From: Gracilariopsis chorda
Lineage: Eukaryota > Rhodophyta > Florideophyceae > Gracilariales > Gracilariaceae
Direction: 5' to 3'
DNA: 64,000 bases
NCBI GenBank assembly: GCA_003194525.1
Contig: NBIV01000012.1
Span: forward strand, 124,001-188,000
Part shown: piece by piece, positions 10,879 to 20,769 of the stretch
Layout: each line of letters starts with the position of its first letter
How positions within the stretch are numbered: the stretch's first letter is position 1
Made by a program: the position numbers and the translations under genes
Notes under the pieces: model-generated
Seen by the model: only the letters and a program-made list of their open reading frames with translations
What the model was told of the DNA's origin: nothing
Database searches by the model: none

Positions 10879-12339
10879 ATGCCCATTTGCTTCGCCTCAC
10901 CCTTCACGAACCTGCCTTTTCATTTGAAGTATCGCGCGGCCACTGCAAAGCGTCGAGAGTACCGATGTAAATTCTTTCAATCCGCGGATCCAAATCCGGC
11001 TTCATCGCCACGTCCAGCCTCCACCTCCGCCCGAAAGAAACATCCATTGCAGACGTCGTCCGAACCTACAATTATCGAACACTCGAAGGACTCCGCATAT
11101 CAACTCGACCTGAGAACAGCAACCTTACAACATGTAGTCCTACGAGACTCATCAAAACGTTCCACAGCTACATTAAACCCCATTCGAAACATCCTTGCAT
11201 CTTTGCTACCGACTGGTTATCCGGCCACGGTTCAACCTGGGTACCTTTACTGGACAATATGGCACATTGGTCGCCATATCTTCCGCCAATCATACTACGT
11301 GCTTGGCACAACGTCTCTATTGTCTAGTCTTGGACTTTCAACGAGCAAATCCCTAGCTGTTGGGGTAACAGTGAAATGGGTACTAAAGGACGGCATAGGG
11401 ATGGGAACCAAGTTTCTACTATCTACGTCATTGGCACGACTAGTGGACGCTGATCCTAAACGTTTCCGAATGCTGGGGGATACAATGATGGCGTGTTCGG
11501 CACTTGTCGAGATTTTGTCAATTCTGAACCCAAGATACTTTCTCGTATTTGGGACTATCGCTGGGCTCCTTCGGGAGGCTGGCGGTGCAATGAGCGGGCC
11601 TGCTTACCGAGTTTTCCTTGACTCATTTGCTGGAAACAATAACATTGGTGATGTTTCAAGTCGAGGAGAAGCTCAAGTTGTCATCGGTAATCTACTTGGT
11701 CTAGGACTCGGCGTGATGATCCGACATCAGTTAGACGCATTGCAAGGGGGCATAAGGCTTTTTGGAACGGTTTCCGCATTTGTACCTCTCGCCGGAATGC
11801 ATCTCTTTTGTACAAGAAATGCTGTGGGTACTGTCAGGTTGAGGACCCTTAACTGGCAAAGAGTGAACACGGTCATAGACGCCTATCTGAGCGATGAAAC
11901 CATTCCCGATGTAGAAACGGTGAATCGATTAGAAAGACTTCTGCCTTTCGGCAAAGCAAGAGCACTGCGCAAGCGAATTGTGTTGGGTGCCAGTCTCAAA
12001 GAGTTCGAGCATGTCGCTGACCAAATGGTTGAGATGCTGCAAGAGCAGTGCAAGAATGTTATCGTTGTTTATGATGGAAGTGTTGTCGGATTACTCATAG
12101 GGGTGGACGCTGACGTACAGGATATGTTCTTCGGCTTAATGTGGGCTAGAAAGCTTGTTGCGCTTGTTCATACTAAAGAGACAGCTGAGCAGAAGCAGAT
12201 GGTACGAGAAAGCTTGGAATGGACGAGAGAACACCACCATGTGGTAATGAAGCTTCTGAATTTGCGAGGCTGGTCTACTGAAAAGCTTCTGATTCCCACG
12301 GAAACGCCGAGGTATAGAGTTAGTCCGGACGGACAATGA
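10879..12339 (+). CDS. RUS family protein (DUF647), probably plastid-targeted
   Basis: 486 aa from ATG 10879, intronless. Residues 1-60 are basic and Ser/Thr/Ala-rich with few acidic residues, like a plastid transit peptide. The DUF647 core covers about residues 110-330: it begins YPATVQPGYLYWTIW and includes LSTSKSLAVGVTVKWVLKDG, KRFRMLGDTMM and GGAMSGPAYRVFLDSFAGNNN-type motifs typical of ROOT UVB SENSITIVE proteins. In plants these membrane-associated proteins link UV-B sensing, vitamin B6 homeostasis and plastid or vesicle function; the biochemical activity is unresolved. The length is normal for the family. It diverges from the AT-hook/PHD gene across 683 bp. Confidence 0.9.
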   Translation: MPICFASPFTNLPFHLKYRAATAKRREYRCKFFQSADPNPASSPRPASTSARKKHPLQTSSEPTIIEHSKDSAYQLDLRTATLQHVVLRDSSKRSTATLNPIRNILASLLPTGYPATVQPGYLYWTIWHIGRHIFRQSYYVLGTTSLLSSLGLSTSKSLAVGVTVKWVLKDGIGMGTKFLLSTSLARLVDADPKRFRMLGDTMMACSALVEILSILNPRYFLVFGTIAGLLREAGGAMSGPAYRVFLDSFAGNNNIGDVSSRGEAQVVIGNLLGLGLGVMIRHQLDALQGGIRLFGTVSAFVPLAGMHLFCTRNAVGTVRLRTLNWQRVNTVIDAYLSDETIPDVETVNRLERLLPFGKARALRKRIVLGASLKEFEHVADQMVEMLQEQCKNVIVVYDGSVVGLLIGVDADVQDMFFGLMWARKLVALVHTKETAEQKQMVRESLEWTREHHHVVMKLLNLRGWSTEKLLIPTETPRYRVSPDGQ

Positions 12340-13061
12340 CATGGTAAGCAAAGGAATGTGAATACCATGCCTCCATGCCTCTGTATAGATGCCTTGCACG
12401 TCAGCCTTGTCCTCTTTCATGTGAATGAGGATGTAGTCGACCGGCTCAGTAGTGCAGTACACGAGGTGGCATGTGTGCTTCGAAGAAACTCTGTCTAAAT
12501 GAGCTGGTGCCCTTCTCCGTCTTCTTCACTTCGTCTGCCGCCAGAAACATTCGCAGTTTTCGTGACGTAGAAGCTCCGTTCGTCGTAAGCTAAATTTTGT
12601 GGCAAAATCACATGAGAAGAGCTGCTGGTATCAGCGAGAGATTGTGACGGGCGGACTTGAGCCCGTCTCGTGTTGTACATAGCGCGTGTGAGCCAAGTAT
12701 TCCAGGAATGCTTGGCTGTTGTTGCGTACCAGGGAGTACACAACAACACCCACCACGTACAACTTCAGTTCGTCTTATGGTATGTCCGATACCCTTCTGA
12801 CCGAAGCTTGCCAAAGGTCACAACGATAGCTCCCTCCACCTGGCGTACCTTTGTAGATGTTTCGGGGGTTTTTTGAAATGCCGTTTTGATGTGCGTTTCG
12901 AAGTTCAAGGGTAGACCGCTGGCCGACTGCATTCAGCAATCTTCTCTCAACTTCTCTGGTACGCTTTTCTCCGGCCTGCCATACTTCACTCTAACGCTTT
13001 CAGACCGTGAGCGCTACCAACTCCACTTGTGCAACCCACATACTCTGTATATGTGCGAGCG
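12340..13061. other. Intergenic
   Basis: No coherent gene. A short near-perfect stem (GTTGTTGCGTAC / GTACACAACAAC, about 12717-12747) is the only structure noticed. An acceptor-like CTAACGCTTTCAG at about 12992-13004 may end a 5' UTR intron of the next gene. Confidence 0.5.
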
Positions 13062-13901
13062 ATGAGCGCCCCTCCTCCGTCTTCAAATCGCCAAAGAACG
13101 CCGCAATCCCCCCCGCATACGTCACAACAACAACCGCATTCGTCTCAGCCATCGCTGCACTCATTACGACCACCTCCGAGACCATCACCATACACCGCTC
13201 GGTACTACAGGCCCTCAGGTCCCAGCAGTTCTGCTTCCATTGGTTGGACTCCGCGCACTGCTGCATCTCCTCATGCACCGCAACGAAACTATCGCCCTGT
13301 GCCACGGAATGGAAGTCCACGTTTGAAGTCCGTACCCTCAATCACCAAGTCCATCAAACCTACACCCATAACAATCAGCGCCTCCGCACCAAATACGCCT
13401 TCATGGCTCAAAGGCACCTACAAACCCCAACCTCCATCCGCTACTCCGCTTTCTACGGTTGAACAATGGTGTGAACATCGGATAAATGGAATCAAGGCCA
13501 CTGTTGAAGAAACATCGACAGAAGGTGGTACAGACGATATTCCAGAACTGAGAAAAGTAATGACAGACCTCGATTCGAAGAGTGTGCCCGGTGAGATCCA
13601 AGTCCTTCGAAATCTTAGAAAAGATTATTGGAAGGCCATGGAAAGGCAGAAGAAAGCTACAATGGACTTGAGAAAGGCAGAACGCGACGTTTTGCGAATT
13701 GATCTTCCTGCAATGCATATTGAGAGCAAAATTAACAGACTACGAAGCTACGCCAAGTTTATAGAGAGCGGCTGGGTAGATGAAGAGGCCCTGGATATTG
13801 CCAAGTCCCACAAGAAGAGCGCAGTTAAGCGTGAAGATGTCCACACAGAAAAAGAAGAGTCGGATCCTCCTAAAGCGGAACCCGAGCCTCAGGACACGTG
13901 A
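13062..13901 (+). CDS. Unknown protein with disordered N-terminus and coiled-coil C-terminus
   Basis: 279 aa from ATG 13062 (MSAPPPSSNRQRT); a GTG eleven codons upstream is less likely. Residues 1-135 are Pro/Ser/Gln-rich and basic. Residues 140-260 are charged and helical, with heptad-like hydrophobics around IQVLRNLRKDYWKAMERQK and DLPAMHIESKINRLRSY, suggesting a coiled coil. The tail is acidic (KEESDPPKAEPEPQDT). I do not recognise the family. The composition fits a scaffold or adaptor subunit of a nuclear or cytoplasmic complex, but no function can be assigned. It converges on the D27-like gene. Confidence 0.7.
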   Translation: MSAPPPSSNRQRTPQSPPHTSQQQPHSSQPSLHSLRPPPRPSPYTARYYRPSGPSSSASIGWTPRTAASPHAPQRNYRPVPRNGSPRLKSVPSITKSIKPTPITISASAPNTPSWLKGTYKPQPPSATPLSTVEQWCEHRINGIKATVEETSTEGGTDDIPELRKVMTDLDSKSVPGEIQVLRNLRKDYWKAMERQKKATMDLRKAERDVLRIDLPAMHIESKINRLRSYAKFIESGWVDEEALDIAKSHKKSAVKREDVHTEKEESDPPKAEPEPQDT

Positions 13902-14517
13902 TCTGATTCCGCGCTGCTACAGCTTGCTGCACGCCCTGTTCTCTTGTTATCAAATATCCTTCAGGAGTGATAAGGAAGGGATTGATAGTTAGCAGCATTT
14001 GTTCAGGTGTGCATGAGACCCCTGTATCGACTGATTGACAGTTCAAAGCGAAACGCTTTTCTATCTTGCACAAGTCTGTTTGAGGCGTTGAGTCACTTAC
14101 ACTCGCAGCAAGCCCTTGACTGACATTCATATCTGCACCTTCTGTGATATGGATTGCAACTCCGAAGAATTCGAAAGCGCAGAAACCTTCATTGCCTGCT
14201 AAGCTGACGAGGACGTACGTGACGCATTTGACAAGCCACCACGTCCGAACAATTGTACACCTCCATTGTTGAAATGCGGAGTAACGAACCGACTCTCTCC
14301 AATTGTTTAGAGGTTTTACATTCGTCACACAACAGCGAGCCAGTGCGATGTCCATTGCTAGATGCCTTCCGTATAAGCCCAGTTTACCAGATGTCCTGAC
14401 TGAGTAGCAAGGTCCATGCGAGACATGTATATGGTGAGGTTATTCTTTCCACATTTATTCACGCAGAATTTGCTCTGCGTGAACTCATAAACGACTGCAG
14501 CTCCCATCCTTCACATG
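13902..14517. other. Intergenic, convergent 3' ends
   Basis: Holds the 3' flanks of the coiled-coil gene (+) and the D27-like gene (-). A 161-codon open frame on the minus strand (14355-13870) overlaps the end of the upstream gene. It has no recognisable domain and is not called. Confidence 0.5.
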
Positions 14518-15453
14518 TTATTCGATTTCGCGCCCGACTGTTGTCCTTTCTTTTTCCCGTATGTTGTGACAAGGCTTGGAAACGTTGGGAGATGCCATTG
14601 CACACGTCACGAAACATGGCTCTTTTAGAGTGTCATCATCCTTTTCACTGAGCGGCGCCTTTCCAAACTGAAACTTGCAACTATAGTCCTTGAAATCTGG
14701 TTCGATTGCTAAATCTAGCCCCATGTTCTTCTGGAAAAATGTTTCAGTAGCTTTCTTGCAGGAGTTCACACAAACTCCGACACAGCCCGTCTCTGAAAGT
14801 AAACGGAATTAGCATGTCAAGTTTCACACGAGTAGGGATTAGTTTTCTCACTTCCGAATATTCACTTCTGGATAGCACGAGGGCAAGGAATTAGTGGCGG
14901 TGAAGAACAAAGATTAATACGAACCTTCAAGGTATCGACAACGCTCTATTTCTACAGTGTGCCCATCATCAGCCAGCTTGGATGGTCCCATAAGCCACTG
15001 CGTAACACCAATTGTCACCACGGCGTTGATCCAAGCCGCAAATCGAGGGAATGGTTTAGAAAACATCCATGTAAATGCTTGGGGCAACCAGCTCGGGAAT
15101 AATGACATCAGTACTCGTTCTGACGCTTCTTGCATTGCCAACGGGTCTACTCGATGTTTTTCCGCCAATCGTTTAACTACACTAATCACCCCCGCATATC
15201 CTCTTTCCGTGGAGGTTTTACCCAGTTCACTTTCAAGCTTAGACAGAAATATACCGGTAAACACTTTGTTGAACAGATTGGAGTCAATTGCACTGTAGTC
15301 AGGTGCGGGGGTTTGGGGACCTCGTTCAGCTAATGAGGCCCTTGTCACGATAGGGATCGCACTTCGCTTTTGGCATGTCTTCCGCAGGTTTAATGACTGT
15401 GTGAAATTCTGTTTCGCGATCGGTACGCAAGAACAAAACGTCAGGACGTGCAT
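14518..15453 (-). CDS. DWARF27-like beta-carotene isomerase (DUF4033), plastid, one intron
   Basis: Two exons on the minus strand: 15453-14925 and 14792-14518. The 132-bp intron begins GTTCGT and ends TTTACTTTCAG. Splicing joins CRYLEG to TGCVGVCVNSCKKATETF, giving 267 aa in one frame. Both sides match the D27 family: an N-terminal helical region (DSNLFNKVFTGIFLSKLESE, WLPQAFTWMFSKPFPRFAAW) and the diagnostic C-terminal RYLE-GCVG-C-C-K block, followed by MGLDLAIEPDFKDYSCKFQFG. D27 proteins are iron-dependent isomerases of the C9-C10 double bond of carotenes, at the entry to strigolactone-type apocarotenoids in plants. The first 45 residues look like a transit peptide. What a red alga would use it for is open; general carotenoid isomerisation is the cautious reading. 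Confidence 0.88.
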
Positions 15454-16102
15454 TTCGCTGAGTAACCCTCTACCGCGTGAACGTCGAAATACACTTCCCA
15501 GTGCCCGAGTATGCCAGGTATGATTGTGACGGCTTTATTCAGAAGTAGTGTGCACGCATGAGAGTGTAACGGAGAGAGAGCCCTGAAATCTGGGGAACTT
15601 GAGCTGACGATGTGAGAGGTGTGGTCGAGCTGTAGCAAAAACGGCCGTATCATTTATTCAAAATCGAAGCTAACTTTCCCGGAGCCAATGCATAGCAGGA
15701 CGACGCATAGGGGCGTGATCATCGCACTCAACTACGTCTAGCCTCAAGATGCGAACATCGAAAAAAATTGTGTCGTCAGTTCGTTCAGACATTGGGGAAT
15801 CTCAAGGAATCTAAGCACCCGTTCTACTCTGAACTGCTGCAAGACAATATTTCTGTATCCTTGGTAAGGGTTAAGTGAGGAGAAGAAATCTGGACATCAA
15901 GCTGTAACGATGAAAAACAGCATATATTGAATAAGAATAGTCGTCCGAATCGTACCGGCATGAAGGCTGAGGATGCGCTTATTGAGGCACCGCCTTTAAT
16001 TGAGTTATCGTTTGTACTCGGAGCGTACCACACGAGTACGCGATGTTGTACTTCTTTTATACATGAGCACTGGGAAAAGTGACTACATGTAGCGAACTAT
16101 GT
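15454..16102. other. Intergenic, probable D27-like promoter
   Basis: 649 bp between two minus-strand genes. No coherent open frame, repeat or RNA gene was recognised. Confidence 0.5.
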
Positions 16103-17146
16103 CTATCTTGATCGATTGTCATTCGAATGTTGGGAGGTGTACCCGTCAGCAGCGGCTCTGTGCACGTTCTTGCGATGGCGATCGAGTATGCTTTTTCTCG
16201 AGAAAGCCGCCTCGCAAACAGAGCAAATCCAATCTCGCTTTTTGAGATGAACAGCGTCTACATGTCGTGTAACGTCACCGCGAGCCCCGAAGCGAAGCGT
16301 GCATCCGAGAGGACACACATATCGCCTCTCCTTGAGGTGAACAACTCTTATGTGGCTTTCCAAACCGCTCTTGTGGTGAAAGCTCGTAAGGCAAGTTGCG
16401 CATGAAAACGGCCTTGGGCGCTTGTCACCGTTGGGACGACCTCTCCTATGCTGCGAATTCCGTTTCTTAATGTTTGCGTTATCTGTCACTTCAGCTTCAT
16501 ACTCGACTTCACCCGATGCTGCTGGATTGCTCCACAAGTTCCCGGAGTCTGTACTCTCACGCAAAAACAATCCGTTTCTGTTTCCGTCATTCTCAGAGCC
16601 GTTCTCTTTATCATGCAATGATTGTAGGAGATCTCGAAAGCTCGGAAGGGTTGAATGAGGATTATCATACTCAGCTCTGGTGCGCTTGCGATTTGAGTAG
16701 CTTCCTGAGGGGGAGTTCGAGACTCGCATATCCAGTCGCAATTTCTTCGCTCCTAACACTTGTTCGCCCTCGTGAAGTGTAGTCGCAGATGGCAGTTTCA
16801 GCGGCGGCAGTGACCATTGATAAGGCTTCCCCTGCGTTTCTGAGAGCTGTGCAGCCCGCGACCATGGCTCAACGAAAGAGGACGGGAAGCTGTTTGCCAG
16901 TGTAAGCGCTTCGGAAGAGTGGAAGCCTTTGTTTTGTTGCAGTCCTGGAACAGATTTATCATCGGTGTCGTGATTGATCAAGTCTTCGATTGGAAGCCCA
17001 CCGATGCGGCGGCGCTTTTGTCGTCCTTGTGGGTATGTTGAGGAGGCAGCTGCTCCAAGTGACACCGCTGGAGTAACTGGAGAGAGGAGGTTTTCTACAT
17101 TGTTGTCTTTGATGAATTCAATCCGGAGGCTCGGTACCTTTTTCAT
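16103..17146 (-). CDS. C2H2 zinc-finger protein (three fingers)
   Basis: 347 aa from ATG 17146 (MKKVPSLRIEF); an alternative TTG ten codons upstream is less likely. The N-terminal 240 residues are disordered, with basic patches GRQKRRRIGG and NRKRTRAEY that could serve in nuclear import. Three C2H2 fingers follow near residues 245-335: CATCLTSFHHKSGLESHIRVVH, a second with a CPLGC spacing, and CSVCEAAFSRKSILDRHRKNVH. The linker HVDAVHLKKRDW closely matches HVDTVHLKKRDH in the five-finger protein at 1810-4570, so the two belong to one local family. Likely a nuclear transcription regulator; targets unknown. Confidence 0.85.
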   Translation of the reverse strand: MKKVPSLRIEFIKDNNVENLLSPVTPAVSLGAAASSTYPQGRQKRRRIGGLPIEDLINHDTDDKSVPGLQQNKGFHSSEALTLANSFPSSFVEPWSRAAQLSETQGKPYQWSLPPLKLPSATTLHEGEQVLGAKKLRLDMRVSNSPSGSYSNRKRTRAEYDNPHSTLPSFRDLLQSLHDKENGSENDGNRNGLFLRESTDSGNLWSNPAASGEVEYEAEVTDNANIKKRNSQHRRGRPNGDKRPRPFSCATCLTSFHHKSGLESHIRVVHLKERRYVCPLGCTLRFGARGDVTRHVDAVHLKKRDWICSVCEAAFSRKSILDRHRKNVHRAAADGYTSQHSNDNRSR

Positions 17147-20061
17147 GTTGCTTCGCTTCAGGGTAATTCCGGTCAATACTTATTGTTACGACGGCTCTCT
17201 ATTTCAAGGTGATGGAAAGGCAAAAATGAAGCACTTGGAAACACAAGATGATATAAGGTGACTTGCATTTCACCGGAATAAAAAGCCTCTATCAGCAGCA
17301 GTCCCGCTGTTTATATAGAGCACGGTTCATCCTATTCCGGAAGCACACCATTTGGAGAACGCCATATTCTTGTCTGGGTGGATTTCAGAAGTGAAGTGGC
17401 GAGTACCGAATCAATGCGCTTTAAGTGGATTCAGGTGTGTTCAAAACACGAACGATCTCCCCTGTTAAATCCGAGTAGAGGCCAAGACGAAGCTCGAAAT
17501 GGACTTTCCGTCGCATATTTCGTCACCATCACAACAGGGAGACTTGGAATGGCAACATACGGTCAGCACATACGCTTTTCGGACCTGCAGATATACGCCA
17601 CACGCGCAGTTCGTGTATGAAGAGATTCAAACCCTTCTGAGGCTTATACGGATAACGCCAGATTAGGAAGCAGGACCTCCTGCTCTGTCAACTCAAGAGT
17701 ACAGTACTACTCGGTTTTCAGCAGGACTGAAAAGCTTGCCGTACAACACAGCTTCGCATCATCATGAGTCGATGATCGACTCAGACGTGTGCCATCGGAC
17801 CTGCAAAAGAGCCGCTTGATGCCATGTAACTAATCCTAGAGTTCGTCGCCGGTTATTAAAACGTTGATTTCAGGTCTTATATACGCGGAATGGTGCACAA
17901 TATCATCGTCGCATACGAACATGTCATTTTTGAATGGACGTACTCTCGCCAAGGCATTTAAAAGCGACATGTTCCTAGGGCTGTGCGTGAAGGAGAAATG
18001 AAACCCAGTTTCCGGTCAATGTCTGACTGGAAGTCCCTATGCGGCGCAAAACGTGCCAGAAGTAGAAACTGGCGCATCATTACAAGGGCTTCGCCACGAA
18101 ATTCTGAGCGCACGGTGAAGAGAAGTATTTGTATGCGTTGTTGTTCCGTGTGCACAAACAGACGATGAATCACTGATTCTTAATCGGTCCTACAAAGCTG
18201 TGCAGATCTCCAGTGCTTGTATAACATAGACTATATGTGCCTCTAAAGGTAACACGCTTACAACAGCGAAACTATACGGCCATGCAGCGATTCTGCTTTG
18301 ATCCTCACTAGCCTTCCTGACCGTGGCAAGTGGCAAGGTGCCCCTTCCAGCTTATGGCACTTATACTTGCAATTGGCACTTTGTTATGCTCTGTTGACTT
18401 CGTACGAAAGGGCACCCATGCCGTCACCCTTGTCTATCAGCGGTAGGAAAGGCGCTCGGCAGGGGTACGCTAGGAGAACTCATTGTTGCTCCACCACGAC
18501 CATATTTCTTCCCTCCATGTCTTTGCTCTTGCCTCCCTTCCTCCATGTCATCCAGTATTCCCTTTTCCTTTCTTGTCCTTCGCCTCCTCTTGCAACAGCC
18601 ATAAGCTGCAAATCCGCGGAGCGCTATGGTAGTGTATCTCTAAGCAGCGTATGCTGCCGTTTATCTCGCCGCCCTCGCTAGCACCTTATAGTGGTCGGAG
18701 TATTCAGTAAACCTTGGCTCTCAGTTGCTGCTGCGCCCTGCGGCGTCGCAGTCAGTTATGCCTTCTGCGGGTAGTAGGAGATAGTCGATATGGTATATCG
18801 ACAAGTTACTGACTCTTGTCAATTACGACCTCTTTGAACTAGATTCATCCTGGATCAGCTCTTCTCATAAACTGCGGCGTGGGTAAAAGTGCAACTGGGA
18901 CTGGGGAGCCCGGACATAAGACAGAAGGGGAACCCCTACGACCGTCCTTTCCTTCTTTCTTGTCTTACCTTCAATTCTTCCTGTTCCTTGACCCTTCCCT
19001 TCCCTTCCCTTCAGTCCTCCTCTTTCACAGCCGCGGGCCGCAGCTACAGAGCATAACATTTGCTAATGCGACAAGAACTGTTGTGACCAATCGCCCGGCT
19101 GCGGCTCTAGTGTTGCCTCTTGCCATGTGGTGTGGGAGACATCCCAACACATTTGTCCTCGAAACAAGGCAATGGTAGCAAAAGGGAAATCTATGCCTGG
19201 CCATTACCGGGCTCGGTCTGGGGTTGGACAGCGGCTGCTTTCCTGTCCTTGTTTTTCATACCTTTGTTACTGAGTGTGTTCGGATTTGTTGTGCAGATCT
19301 GAGAGGGCGTTCTTTCCCGCGGTGCAAATGTCGCAACCATGCTAACCCTTTATAGAAAGGCTAAAGGTACCGACCGCTTCATGTCGCGGAATTCGGATAG
19401 CGTTCCGCACATAAACGACAAGAGCAAACCAAATGAATGTGCTTCTTGGCAAGCGTCCTTCAGAAGGTCGAAGGCAACCACGCCTCACTTCTTCACGCTG
19501 GAATGTGGAGCTAGTTGCCTCTCATTGGCATCTGTACGCGTCGTTGTGCATGCAAATCTTCAAAGATGACACAGAACATCTCCCCGGATAGCATTTGGAA
19601 TACTTCTCCTCTCGTGATAGTATCACGGTGATACATACTGAGCAGCATAAGTGGGGATACTGGACTCCTCTGTTCCCTCATTTTCGTAATCCATAAGTGT
19701 TCTACCTTTATTTCGAGTGAACATGATTCGCACATATGCGCTGACATCAGTTCTCTGAGACAATAGTTTTTCATGCACAAACGGTTAGAGAAATCCAATA
19801 CAAGGAGATTCCTGCTTCACGACAAGGCCGCGATGCCATCTGAGAATGGCATCGCCATTTGGCGTTCACATATAAGGGAGACGAAGTCTGCATTCAAGTA
19901 CTCACCCATGTGCGTGGACAGCAGAGAACGGCGCACGACAAAGCACGCGTCCAGAAACATGTGTTTTCGCACAGACTTCCTCGTGATAGCCCAAATATGG
20001 CAAGCTTCTACGACCCAGAATCTGAGGTCGTGTTTCTATCAACGCACATGAGTAAAGCTCA
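17147..20061. other. 2.9-kb intergenic stretch with decayed, pyrimidine-rich repeat-like blocks
   Basis: No coherent coding frame. Two blocks (about 18460-18700 and 18890-19080) share a loose pattern, a stretch rich in TCCTT/CCTTCC ending in a CACAGCC-like segment, and may be old copies of one repeat. A small perfect stem GCGATGCCAT / ATGGCATCGC with a six-base loop lies near 19830-19855. No tRNA or other RNA gene was recognised. Confidence 0.45.
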
Positions 20062-20769
20062 TCACTTACGGCGACCGACTTGTAACCACAACGAAGGTGT
20101 GACGACTAGCTCCCACAGACCAAGAGTTTCTTTTCCCAAGAACGGGAAAATATCAATTACTGGATCAGCATCTCGTTTAGCCCCAAAAGCAAGGCTGAGA
20201 AAGTGAACACTGCGGAGACCAACAACAAGGTTAAATCCGGGAATGACAATCCACCAAGGTGTAAGAGGCGGAGTATTTCCCTTGGCAACCATTAAAGCAT
20301 TGATGCGTCTGTACAAGTAGTATTGCACAGATACGATCCATAACACCCCGGCGGCGACCCCAACTTCAGCCGGACCGCCAGTAGGAAGATAAAGTGGGGA
20401 TGTGACTCCTAAAACGAACGGCAAGAGTGCGCCGACACCTCCAGGACCTTCACCAGTAAGTGCGCGTAGTTCTTGCTCGATACAATATTTGTACCAACCG
20501 TACCAAAGAAAGTTGGTTGTGACCGTGAACAGAATAACTTGATAAAGAGGGCGTGGTTTGGGTGGATCTGACGGTCCCGCAAGAAGGTCTTTGAAGACCG
20601 ACGCGCGAGGAGTGGCTCTAAGTGGGGTAGCCTGGGTTGTGGTTGTGGGCGGGTGTTTTCTGTGCCTGTGGCTAATTGAAAGCTGTTTTCCACGATGCGA
20701 AGCGAAGAAGGATACGGAATGGCTTCTCGAGAGTAAAGGAACTGACGAAACAAAGGCAAGCGAGGTCAT
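20062..20769 (-). CDS. Plastid-targeted multi-pass membrane protein of unknown function
   Basis: 235 aa from ATG 20769 (MTSLAFVSSVPLLSRSHSV). Upstream codons remain open, with another ATG 30 codons earlier. The first 70 residues are rich in Ser, Thr, Arg and His with no acidic residues, typical of a transit peptide. The mature part has about four hydrophobic segments: QVILFTVTTNFLWYGWY, GALLPFVLGVTSPLYL, VAAGVLWIVSVQYYLY and WWIVIPGFNLVVGLRSVHFL. I do not recognise a named family, though the layout suggests a small conserved plastid envelope or thylakoid protein. Divergent from the mitochondrial carrier gene. Confidence 0.75.
   Translation of the reverse strand: MTSLAFVSSVPLLSRSHSVSFFASHRGKQLSISHRHRKHPPTTTTQATPLRATPRASVFKDLLAGPSDPPKPRPLYQVILFTVTTNFLWYGWYKYCIEQELRALTGEGPGGVGALLPFVLGVTSPLYLPTGGPAEVGVAAGVLWIVSVQYYLYRRINALMVAKGNTPPLTPWWIVIPGFNLVVGLRSVHFLSLAFGAKRDADPVIDIFPFLGKETLGLWELVVTPSLWLQVGRRK

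Noticed and set aside
13870-14355. 161-codon minus-strand open frame downstream of the D27-like gene
   Set aside because: No recognisable domain. It overlaps the end of the gene on the other strand and has no supporting context; it may be chance.
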